Assembly: GCF_020536995.1 (NCBI RefSeq)
Contig: NC_068366.1
Span: forward strand, 30,571,390-30,635,389
Direction: 5' to 3'
DNA: 64,000 nt
Source of the DNA: Dreissena polymorpha
Lineage: Eukaryota; Mollusca; Bivalvia; Myida; Dreissenidae
Shown here: positions 46,601 through 57,646 of the stretch, in pieces
How positions within the stretch are numbered: position 1 is the stretch's first letter
Layout of the letters: each line of letters begins with the position of its first letter
Notes under the pieces: model-generated
The model's input: only the letters and a program-made list of their open reading frames with translations
What the model was told of the DNA's origin: nothing
Databases searched by the model: none
Position numbers and translations under genes: made by a program

Positions 46601-49165
46601 ACATAAGACCCATGATGGGCAGTCTGGTCAGGAGGTATATGACACAAGACACATGATGTGCAGTCTGGTCAGAAGGTATATGACATAAGACACATGATGG
46701 GCAGTCTGGTCAGGAGGTATATGACATAAGACACATGATGTGCAGTCTGGTCAGAAGGTATATGACATAAGACCCATGATGTGCAGTCTGGTCAGGAGGT
46801 ATATGACATAAGACCTATGATGTGCAGTCTGATCTGGAGGTATATGACATAAGACCCATGATGGGCAGTCTGGTAAGGAGGTATATGACATAAGACCCAT
46901 GATGGGCAGTCTGGTCAGGAGGTATATGACATAAGACCCATGATGGGCAGTCTGGTCAGGAGGTATATGACACAAGACACATGATGTGCAGTCTGGTCAG
47001 GAGGTATATGACACAACACCCATGATGTGTAGTCTGGTCAGGAGGTATATGACATAAGACTCATGATGGGCAGTCTGGTCAGGTGGTATATGACATAAGA
47101 CCCATGATGGGCAGTCTGGTCAGGAGGTATATGACATAAGACCCATGATGGGCAGTCTGGTCAGGAGGTATATGACATAAGACTCATGATGTGCAGTCTG
47201 ATCAGGTGGTATATGACATAAGACCCATGATGGGCAGTCTGGTAAGGAGGTATATGACATAAGACCCATGATGGGCAGTCTGGTCAGGAGGTATATGACA
47301 TAAGACCCATGATGGGCAGTCTGGTCAGGAGGTATATGACACAAGACACATGATGTGCAGTCTGGTCAGGAGGTATATGACACAACACCCATGATGTGTA
47401 GTCTGGTCAGGAGGTATATGACATAAGACTCATGATGGGCAGTCTGGTCAGGTGGTATATGACATAAGATCCATGATGAGCAGTCTGGTCAGGAGGTATA
47501 TGACATAAGACCCATGATGGGCAGTCTGGTCAGGAGGTATATGACATAAGACCCATGATGGGCAGTCTGGTCAGGAGGTATATGACATAAGACTCATGAT
47601 GTGCAGTCTGATTCAGGTGGTATATGACATAAGACCCATGATGGGCAGTCTGGTCAGGAGGTATATGACATAAGACACATGATGTGCAGTCTGGTCAGGA
47701 GGTATATGACATAAGACACATGATGTGCAGTCTGGTCAGGAGGTATATGACATAAGACCCCTGATGTGTAGTCTGGTCAGGAGGTATATGACATAAGACC
47801 CATGATGGGCAGTCTGGTCAGGAGGTATATGGCATAAGACACATGATGGGCAGTCTGGTCAGGAGGTATATGACATAAGACACATGATGTGCAGTCTGGT
47901 CAGGAGGTATATGACATAAGACACATGATGTGCAGTCTGGTCAGGAGGTATATGACATAAGACCCATGATGTGCAGTCTGGTCAGGAGGTATATGACATA
48001 AGACTCATGATGGGCAGTCTGGTCAGGAGGTATATGACATAAGACACATGATGTGCAGTCTGGTCAGGAGGTATATGACATAAGACACATGATGTGCAGT
48101 CTGGTCAGGAGGTATATGACATAAGACCCATGATGTGCAGTCTGGTCAGGAGGTATATGACATAAGACTCATGATGGGCAGTCTGGTCAGGAGGTATATG
48201 ACATAAGACCCATGATGTGCAGTCTGGTCAGAAGGTATATGACATAAGACCCATGATGAGCAGTCTGGTCAGGAGGTATATGGTATAAGGCTCATGATGT
48301 GCAGTCTGGTCAGGAGGTATATGGTATAAGGCTCATGATGTGCAGTCTGGTCAGGAGGTATATGACATAAGACTCATGATGGGCAGTCTGGTCAGGAGGT
48401 ATATGACATAAGACCCATGATGGGCAGTCTGGTCAGGAGGTATATGACATAAGACCTATGATTTACAGTCTGGTCAGGAGGTATATGACATAAGACCCAT
48501 GATGAGCAGTCTGGTCAGGAGGTTAATGACATAAGACACATGATGTGCAGTCTGGTCAGGAGGTATATGACATAAGACCCATGATTGGCAGTCTGGTCAG
48601 GAGGTATATGACATAAGACACATGATGTGCAGTCTGGTCAGGAGGTATATGACATAAGACCCATGATGTGCAGTCTGGTCAGGAGGTATATGACATAAGA
48701 CTCATGATGGGCAGTCTGGTCAGGAGGTATATGACATAAGACCCATGATGGGCAGTCTGGTCAGGAGGTATATGACATAAGACACATGATGTGCAGTCTG
48801 GTCAGGAGGTATATGACATAAGACCCATGATGTGCAGTCTGTCAGGAGGTATATGACATAAGACACATGATGTGCAGTCTGGTCAGAAGGTATATGACAT
48901 AAGACCCATGATTGGCAGTCTGGTCAGGAGGTTTATGACATAAGATACATGATGGGCAGTCTGGTCAGGAGGTATATGACATAAGACACATGATGGGCAG
49001 TCTGGTCAGGAGGTATATGACATAAGACCCATGATGTGCAGTCTGGTCAGGAGGTATATGACATAAGACCCATGATTGGCAGTCTGGTCAGGAGGTCTAT
49101 GACATAAGACACATGATGGGCAGTCTGGTCAGGAGGTATATGGTATAAGGCTCATGATGTGGCTC
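43620..49165 (+). repeat. 5.5-kb satellite of 41-bp monomers with higher-order repeats
   Basis: About 135 tandem monomers with the parts GGTATATGACATAAGACCCA, TGATGGGCAGTCTGG and TCAGGA. Variants (GACACATGATGTG, GGTATAAGGCTC, GGTAAATGTCATAAGACTCA) recur in ordered blocks. One block repeats at an offset of 328 bp (8 monomers; 46423 to 46751) and again 369 bp on (9 monomers; 47120). The minus strand has few stops, which gives long repetitive frames. With 41 bp not divisible by 3, these read monomers in rotating frames and are not credible genes. Confidence 0.95.
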
Positions 49166-49179
49166 ATTTCACACCTTAA

Positions 49180-49690
49180 AGGGATCTTTTCACGCTTTGG
49201 TAAATTGACAAAATTGAAAAAAGTTGTTTCAGATTCGTAAGTTTTCGTTTTAGTTATGATATTTGTGAGGAAACAGTAATACTGAACATTAACCATGCTC
49301 TAATATAGCCAATATATGCATCTTTTGACAATTTTAAAACCTAAAAATTATAAAGCGTTGCAACGCGAAACGATTGAATAATTTGGAGAGTTCTGTTTTT
49401 GTCGTTAAATTTTGTGAAACTACGAAGATTGCTTATATAAGGTATAAAATACGTCAAGAATGTGTACACGGCGGAATAGCTCAGTAGGCTAAAGCGTTTT
49501 TACTTCAGGAATCTGGCAGGACTCCAGGGGTCACTGGTTCGAAACCTGCTCCGGGCAATGTTCTTTTCCTTTTTTTAATTTTTTTCTTGATTTTTTACTG
49601 GAGCTTTTACGATCCAATGTTTACATTTATCAATATAAAGCATTTAATGAATAAGTTTAAAAAAATGCCAAAATCTGTGAAAAGGCCCCT
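49180..49690 (+). mobile_element. TTAA-flanked MITE-like element with internal tRNA-like core (copy 2)
   Basis: 511 bp flanked by TTAA (49176-49179 and 49691-49694). Termini AGGGATCTTTTCACGCTTTG and CCAAAATCTGTGAAAAGGCC then CCT. It aligns end to end with the reverse complement of 454-973. The tRNA-like core is at 49470-49556. Confidence 0.8.
49470..49556 (+). other. tRNA-like segment inside the TTAA element (copy 2)
   Basis: A-box-like TAGCTCAGTAGGCTAAAGCG and B-box GGTTCGAAACCTG. The anticodon arm region is enlarged and irregular, so this is a tRNA-derived relic rather than a working tRNA gene. Confidence 0.6.
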
Positions 49691-49694
49691 TTAA

Positions 49695-50690
49695 ATCTTA
49701 AATTATGTCTTGTGAAGAGATTGTTAAAAATACCCATTAAAATGAGAAGACATAGCCACAGACTCTCATCAAGATACAATTTAAAATATTCAGATGGTAT
49801 ACAATATAAAACCCTTAAGTAATTGGGCCTGAATAAAATTATTTTATTTCAGATAAAATTAACACCTTATTTATTGCGAAAAGTACACTGAAGTAATGTG
49901 ATGATTGATTTAATTACTGACAATAGACATACTGAACTGTCAGTTACCAAACTTGTCATTTAAATTAACTCGTTTCTCCAAACATCACATGTACTTTACT
50001 CATTTATTTGAATTTCTGTGAATAATTATGTACTAATTAGCAAATAATTAATGACAGAACCACTTTAAAAAGGTCACATCAGTTTGGTATTTGTCAAAAC
50101 TGTTGGACGAATATGGAACTTGAGTATCTGCCCCACAAATTCTCTATCACATTCATATACCTGACAATGTACTTGTACCACAGATTAAGCCTCAAAAAGT
50201 GTTTAATTTCGCATCTTACTTTAGCTTCTTTTGTAATCAAACACCATATAAACAAACCTTTGGATTCTGAAACTTCATATTTATAACATTGATTACTGGT
50301 ATGAGTTTTCAAGATAGTATACATGCATTGCTACAATGTGAACATCATAATTATCTGATGCAGGCTACAACAAACTATTTTTTATTTTTGCTTTTTTTCC
50401 CTGCATAAAAAACACCATTTTTAAAGAAAGGCTTATTTAATAACGTATTGGTGATTCTAGCATGATGCTGGTTTATATTTCTGTAGAATACAATACATGA
50501 TCGTGTCCAAAGCACCCGCTCTGTATGATTCCACCATCCCACAATATATGTTACGCGACATGACGTTCTGAAGGGTTGTATCATGCACAAGGCAAGAGTT
50601 TGTATTCATGCAAGCCATTAAGGTTTGAAAGATCCTTCACTTTATGCCTATTAACAGTAAAGAAATTTTGGTGACAAGCAGATGAAGACT
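49695..50690. other. Gene-free stretch
   Basis: Only short chance frames. Confidence 0.4.
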
Positions 50691-50699
50691 GGATGAAAA

Positions 50700-51445
50700 A
50701 GACAGCCGAATTCATCACACATATTTTGAGAAGTTAAAGGGCAATAACTCTTGAGTGCCTGGTGGGATTTGGCTTGTTATTGTACTTGGCATCCATTTGA
50801 TTCTTATTAACATTTCTAGTTTGGTTAATGTAAGATGAAAGTCTGCTGAGTAAGAGACAAGAAATTATCACAGAGCCATTATAACTTTTAGAAATTGAAG
50901 GGGCATAACTCCAAAGTAACCGAGATTTGGCAGGTTAATGAACTTTGCCTTTGTCCCTAATGGACTTTGGCTGGTCATTTAACTTGAACTCCAATTTACG
51001 CTACCAAGTATTATGATGATCCAATGAAAACTGTTTGAGAAAGAGAGTGGAAAGCCTTGCAAAGCTCCATTTTGAGAAATTCAAGGGCAGGTAATCCAAA
51101 GTGCCTTGTGGGATATGGCTGGTTATTGTACTTGGACTCCATTTTGTGCTAACTATTATTTTCATTAAGTTTTGTGATAATCAGATAAAAACTGGTTGAG
51201 ATAGTGAGCGGAAATTTTCCGCGAGAGTGAGTCAAGGAGTCATATTTTGAGAAATTATAAGGGCAGTTAGTCCAAAGTTCCTTCTAAAATTTGACTGTGT
51301 ATTTTATTTGGCCTCAATTGAATGCAAACAAACCTTTTGAGAAAGTTTGGTGAGGATCAGAGGAAAACTGGTCGAGTAAGAAAGCGGAAACCAAACAGTA
51401 TGGACAGACTGACCTACAGTAACGAAACTATATGCCTCCCTTCAG
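50700..51445 (+). repeat. Array of ~150-170-bp degenerate units
   Basis: Each of about four units has AAGGGCAATAACTCTTGAGT-like, GGGATTTGGCTTGTTATTGT-like and ACTGGTTGAGAAAGAGAGCG-like blocks. It ends with GACAGACTGACC and TATGCCTCCCTTCAG, the same end style as the hairpin-headed arrays. Confidence 0.65.
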
Positions 51446-53195
51446 TGGCATAATTTTTTTTTACGACTCGAGTACCATATTAAAGTAACAACCAATTCTA
51501 AGCCAAGTGTACTTAAAAAAAGTTATCATTTTAATGGAATATTAATTGACGCATCATGTTAGAATCAAAATAATTTTCACGCTATGCTTTTTTGCCAGTA
51601 AACAACTCATCTTTCTGAGTCATGGTAATTAAACAACTTGTGCCAACTCCCTTGTGGTAAAATACCTATGCATCATAATTTTAAATCAACCAATCAACCA
51701 TGATAAATAAAACAATAGTTCATACTTAGTTACATAATTAGTAAAATGTGTTTATCACAACCTTACCAATTATATCATCTTAAATGAGGCCAATTATATT
51801 AACCACACAAAACAACATGCACAATCAACAGACTAAAGGGGGTAAACACAACAAAAACAACATAAACTAAATAGAACAACCATTTAATAAACGAAAATCA
51901 AAGCAAAACAAAGAAGCAGTTGTGAAACAACATGTAAATCAAATCTGCTGAGATGAATTGATAATATATACTTACACTGTACATTATATGTGTGGGCTAT
52001 GTACATTATAGTACAACAGGGGATAATAAACTTCTTGTCAGCATATGTAATTCCACATAAACATGTAATATTCATTGAACAAATTATACATATACAACAT
52101 GGATATACTTTTCTGATGGAGGTTACATACATTAAAATTACCAGCAAATATCTCAATATTTCATGATGATGTTTAATACACTCCACACAATGAATTGCAT
52201 AATATTTAAGAATTATTAAACAATAGCATAAACTTTTTTGAACTTGCATTGCAATTGCCTTTTTTTCATTTTTTTCAAGCCTATATTTATAGAGTCATTG
52301 ATATGAGCTATATCTGTAAGAAATCTGTCTTGATTTTACAAGACTCTGTGAAAATGTGTGCATTGAAAAACTGAATAAATTGTACACATCAACCTACAAA
52401 ACGTTCTTCACTTGCTACATGGTGACTTACAACATGCTTCAATTCTAGTACCATATTTTAATACTTGCATGTAGTACATGTAACTTAGATTTATATCAAT
52501 CTTATACAGGTCAAAGAAAATGTTTATTCCACCACATAAAGCGTTTTTTATGTTTTACAAACTGGAAACAGGTCAGTATATACTCATTTAATCTGTATTG
52601 TTTCAAGTTGAATAACTAATTAAAAGCACAATATTTAAGCAACAGTGCATAAGAATTATTAAGAAAACAAAAAAGTGTGTGCATGAAATAATTATTAAGA
52701 GATCCTGTAAACCATTTGAATCTGTATCCTTTCAAAGATAAATAAATTTAATATTGAAAACACAATAGCTTGTGCAAAACAATTATTGAGGAAAAACAAA
52801 TAAATGTGCGCATGAATATTCTCATTAAGAGCTCCTGAAAATATGTTGTGCTCAAGTCAAAATATTACATGAAATCTGTGCAGAGATCTGAGCTAAATGA
52901 ATTTATCAATGTATATAAAGCTTTGTGAAACAACAATAATATGAACTAATATCACACCTTTAACAAAATGAACGAGATGCTAGAAAAGTTAGGAGTTTCA
53001 TTACATTGGCCTTTCAAAAACAAACTAACTGAGAACAGTTTAGTGCAAAAATAACTTAGAGAACAACATAAGAAACAATTTTCATATATTTTAAATACAA
53101 AATGATGAAAACAAGAAAATAAACAAACAACTGAAATCAACTCAACATAGCAGTGATGCTTCATCAATAAAAAGTTTCTGAATATGAGTCACGTC
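51446..53195. other. Gene-free AT-rich stretch
   Basis: No gene recognised; the 121-codon minus frame at 51884-52249 has no visible domain and biased AT composition. Confidence 0.4.
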
Positions 53196-53275
53196 ATGCA
53201 AAAATGGGTCTTATGCCATATGCGGCCAGCGTAGGAGCCAGACCAGAGACCTGCCCACAATCACAATCGGGTAAG
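53196..53275 (-). repeat. Dispersed repeat end (satellite-related)
   Basis: ATGCAAAAATGGGTCTTATG then CCATATGCGGCCAGCGTAGG. Its complement resembles the satellite monomer core. Confidence 0.55.
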
Positions 53276-53307
53276 GATCAAGCTTTACTTTTCACTACAA
53301 AGTGTGT

Positions 53308-53526
53308 CGTGTTTTGAGAAAACTGGGCATAATGCATGTGCGTTAAGTGTTGTCCCAGATTAGCCTGTGCAGTCTGCACAGGCTAATCAGGGATGACAAT
53401 TTCCGCCTAAATTGAATTTTTGCTAAGAAGAGACTTCGTTTAAACGAAAAATTTATAAAAGCGGAAAGTGTCGTCCCTGATTAGCCTGTACGCACATGCA
53501 TTATGCCCAGTTTTCTCAGAACACGA
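53308..53526. mobile_element. TIR element, CAGTCTGCACAGGCTAATC family (best copy)
   Basis: Termini GTCGTGTTTTGAGAAAACTG then GGCATAATGCATGTGCG, mirrored by CGCACATGCATTATGCCCAG then TTTTCTCAGAACACGAC. The inverted repeat is about 37 bp. Inside is a second palindrome, TTAGCCTGTGCAGTCTGCAC then AGGCTAA. No coding content. Confidence 0.85.
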
Positions 53527-53544
53527 CTAAAGTCATGCATGGTT

Positions 53545-55145
53545 TAGTTGTCTCTATGGCTCCTGACTAACATGCTAGAATCCTCAAGCTGGTGTGGAGA
53601 TAAATTTGTGGCAAATGGCATTAGACCTATTTTCATATGATTTTGCTCATAACTTGAACAGAACATTAATAAGCTAAATATGGTATGTGTTTGTTCACGT
53701 GAAAAGGCTTGTTTATAATGCTTGTTAAAGTGACCATGTAAAAGGAACCTTAAAATTTCAATATTAAAATCTTTAAAAAATATTTTTTAAGATTGTGTTA
53801 AGCATCCATTTCTCATAAACCAAAAAGCCAGCAATTTTTAGTTTTCTCTCTTGTGATCATGATTTTATTTGTTTATTAAAAATATTGGCTGCAATGCTAA
53901 TTGAAATCTTTAGGTTCATTTCTTGAAACCACTGTTTAAGGACTTAGGTTGAACATAAATAAGGCACATGTGGGTAATACAAAAGTATCAAACAACTGAA
54001 GTGAGAATAACAGATAACAGAAACTTATTACGAACATATGCTTTACAATGGTAAAACACAAAACATACAGCCATTCACCAGAAAGAATTTGTACCAAACA
54101 TGCACATATGACTAGTATTTAACTTGTGTACTAAATAACCACATTTTTATGAAGTAATAAATATAACTATATCAATTTGATAAGATATAGGTACAAATGT
54201 AGTAAATTAAAGAAATTTTAGGTAATACCTATCAGAGGTAAATGTATACAATTTGAACTTAAGTGTTTGAAAGAAGTGAGAATAAAATAGTTTTATTTCC
54301 ATTTGAAAAATAGTTTGAGACAAAAACTATCACATCAATTTACGATTCATTCCAATGTCTATATTAAATGAAAATAAAATAAACAGAAAATAAATAAATA
54401 AAACAGGCAGACATCTAAATGTTCCAAGGCTTGTAATTGTAGGGGATTCTTGTTGATTTTTAAGAAGACATATGGCTTAATGATGTCAAAGCTGCTTTTG
54501 TCCAGTCATCATATTTCATATTGTAAAGGACACTGAAAACTTCACATTACAACTACATGTAGCTATCTTTCGTATACTTCAGGAATTGCAAAACTGCAAC
54601 AACAAAAAAACACACACTATGTAACAAAACAACAACAAATTCCATTGAAAAAATTAAATTATGCAACAAAAAGAAACCACATTGAAAGGTGAATTTGAAA
54701 AACCACAAAACAGTAGTCAGTTTTCCCAATCTCTGTCTTAATATAAAAAAACAACTAAACCCCAACAGGAGAGTGTGTCTCTAAATTCTAGTTAGCAAAA
54801 GCTAGTTGAAAATGCAGGTGTTTCAATCCAGAAAAGGGACTTCGTCTAATCTAAAATATATCTATATATCTTTCAAGAACATTACATACTTACATTATCT
54901 TGAAATACTCATTTGTGTCTTATAATTATCTACTTGATTATAAAATGTATCATTCCTTTTACACGCTGCAAATACAAAATTAAAATTTACGATCAATAAG
55001 TATTTACAGTTTTGATTTATCATACATACAAAATAATAAAAGAAAGGAACCAAAACCCTAGCAGGCTCCAGTAAGCACCAACTGTCTACAGAGACTTGAG
55101 TGTAAAACTATCGTATATATGTACTAACTTATTAGGTACAACATC
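53545..55145. other. Gene-free stretch, possible DUSP 3'UTR
   Basis: AT-rich DNA just downstream of the DUSP stop codon (minus strand). Several TTTATT sequences could be minus-strand AATAAA signals, but none can be chosen from sequence alone. Confidence 0.35.
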
Positions 55146-55361
55146 TTAACCCTTTGCATGCTGAGAAATGTGTCATCTGCTAAAATGTTGTCTGCTGAAT
55201 TTCTAAAATTAGCATGATTTTCTTTGACTTTTTTCAAAGAATACTATCAGAATAGCAAACAGTTTGGATCCTGATGAGACCCCACGTTCTGTGGCGTCTC
55301 ATCTGGATCCAAACTGTTTGCAAAGGCCTTCAAAATTCGGTTCCAGCACTGAAAGAGTTAA
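55146..55361 (-). mobile_element. Palindromic TTAACCCTT element (copy 2)
   Basis: Inverted copy of 36392-36604, with a hairpin around 55259-55320. It lies about 75 bp past the DUSP stop codon and so is probably in its 3'UTR. Confidence 0.8.
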
Positions 55362-55437
55362 CAATCAATCCTCGCTACATAAAAACAAAATGAGAAAATT
55401 ATATAAAATGTTTGGCCAGCCCATGCCTTTATCATGG

Positions 55438-57646
55438 TCATGACACCTGAATGAGCTCAACGCTGCTATGCATGGAATTGTGACTGCTAGTGGAAGACAG
55501 ACTACTGTTTGAATGGTACAGATCGGGTAAATCGCTACCGCATGCAAGTTTCTCAAGGCACAACGAAGGGGAAGCAAATCTATCACGCTTGAAAATACCA
55601 CAACGTCTCAAGACCTGGTCGAAATGCGACCACTCACAATTAGGCGCCGAGCTGTCGTCCTCCGAACTAAGAATATCGTCTAGACTTCGAGACTTCCGGT
55701 TGACCTCAAAGGCCTGGGACTTCATCATTGCTGCCTCCATTGCTGCGGTGATTTGACGATACACTTCGCGTTCCGAGTAGCGACCTAGTCTAAATCGTAC
55801 GTCATTCATGTACTCCGAGGGTTTTGACTTCTTCCCATTTTGGGAGTACACTTCAGACGAGTCGTCCTGAGATGCTGAGCTACCGGATGAATGTGGCGAA
55901 TCCTGGCAGTCGGAGCCGAGGTCAAAGGTCGGGTATGTTGAAAATGCTATACTGTTGGGTCGCGCCATGGTACGCTTGGCGCGACCTTCTCGTTTACGAA
56001 CAGATGACTTCTGCTGAGAGGGGCTTGTGGGCGATAATAAAATATTACTGTTTCCACCCGATGGAGAGTTGCCTGTGGGAGAATCTGTGTTATCAGCATC
56101 TTTCAGATCTGTTAGATCACTGTTCAACGGACGCTTAACACCAGTGGTTCGCGGAGACGTATTGTTTGATAAAAGGTTTTCATTTGAACTCGACAAGCAT
56201 GGGGTGAAGTTTAATTTATCTAAAGAGGTAGACGGAAAACTGCTGAGTTTTTCCATACTGTCATTCATTAACCTATGTTTGTAGATAGGATGATAATCAA
56301 GACTTGAAAACCCCTGGTCCGTTTGTTCCACATCCATTTCGTTATCACTATTTTCATTACTTCCAAACTGCAACTTGGATAATGCTGTGGTCGGAGATTG
56401 AGCCATTAGGGACAGTGGTAGCGAGGCAGACAGACTGAATTTCTTTAGTTTCACGGATTGCATGGTCGTAACAGAACCCGGAGACAATTGCTGAGAAGAT
56501 TGTGGAATGTTTGAAGAATAACCTGAACTCCCTGATCTGGACATGAAATCGATTTTCCGCTCCATTTTACAGGCAGACGGTTCCATGTGACCGTGCAGTG
56601 AAGTAGGCGAAGAATTCGATGAACGCAAAGGTGAAGACCTTTCTGAGGTTGATACAGGGGACAGAGGCAATGTCAAGGAATTTCTCAGTGGTCGCTTACC
56701 ACCGAGTTTCAAGGGGCCATGACCTTGGAATGAGAAACTAGATGACTCTGGCCGCAAATGGGATACCAGTTTTGATTCTGAGAGACTAGAGTAGGCAGAT
56801 GTAGAAGTTGACGAGGTTTCTGAAGCTTCAGAATTTGAAGAGGTGGGTTTTGATTTTTCAAATGTCACAACACTTGAATACTCTGAGATACGCGTATTCT
56901 TGCCTTTCCCTGAATACGGAACAAGGTTAATGTCACCAACAACAGACCTAGAAGAAATTGTCGACACTCCGCATGGAAATGGCGACAACAACTCCATAGC
57001 ACTTTCTGTTGTTTGAAATGAGGTAGAATAAACATTTTCCTGCGACTTGGCGCTAACAATTGGCGAAGGTGTCTCCGATGCTTCTTTGATGTCCGATAAT
57101 GATTTTGAGGGAATAATGTTAACCTCACGTCCCTTGTTAAGCGACAAAGGCACTCGTCTGGCTGGTAAATCCAAGCCAAGGTTTAGAACACAAGGTCGAT
57201 CAGGGCCATTGTCTTTTCGTTCAGAAAATGTCATCTCAGACACGCTCTTGGTCGATGACGTACCAGTCACTTCCTTTTCTTTGAAGTCGGAACTTTGATA
57301 TGACAAATGAAACGATGACTTTTTAATAGATAATCCGAGTGGCTTCTGCGGCATAGAATGTTTTCCCGGCACAAAACGCGGTGACAAACCCTGAGATTTT
57401 AGACAATCAGTTGAGACGGAGAACCCCTTTTTGTTGCAGGCGTTGAGGGAGGGGCTGAACCCTGAGGATGCAGGGCTTGTCCAAGAGGAGGCAGGGCTAG
57501 CCCAGGGGTCAGGCTTGAGGCTGGGGCTATCGGCTGACTGGTTGTTGTTCAGTTCTCGTTCCTGTTGAAGCTGTTTCTCAAACTCCAGCAACTGGCCAAG
57601 GAAGTTGAAGTTTGGAGAAATTGTGGGTCTTTTGTCTTTTACATAT
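55438..57646 (-). CDS. DUSP16-like: DUSP terminal exon: end of phosphatase domain and long C-terminal tail
   Basis: One 2.2-kb exon of 735 codons plus TGA. It begins YVKDKRPTISPNFNFLGQLL then EFEKQLQQEREL. The tail is low complexity, with many Ser/Thr-Pro sites that proline-directed kinases could use. It has a basic patch near SSVRKREGRAKRTMARPN and a more ordered end with RFRLGRYSEREVYRQITAAM, NRKSRSLDDILSSEDDS, CEWSHFDQVLRRCGIF and the terminal VELIQVS. Base composition is clearly more GC-rich than the flanks. The other open frames in this interval are shadows of this exon. Confidence 0.93.

Noticed and set aside
43620-49165. CRISPR-like array
   Set aside because: Monomers are contiguous without unique spacers, and the DNA is eukaryotic.
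49470-49556. Functional tRNA gene
   Set aside because: A and B boxes are present, but the arms do not form a standard clover-leaf and the segment lies inside a mobile element that has another copy.
51884-52249. 121-codon minus-strand frame, Cys- and Ile-rich
   Set aside because: AT-rich low-information sequence, no domain, no splice or start evidence.
56865-57179. 104-codon minus-strand frame and several plus-strand frames across 55.4-57.6 kb
   Set aside because: Shadow frames of the GC-richer DUSP terminal exon.
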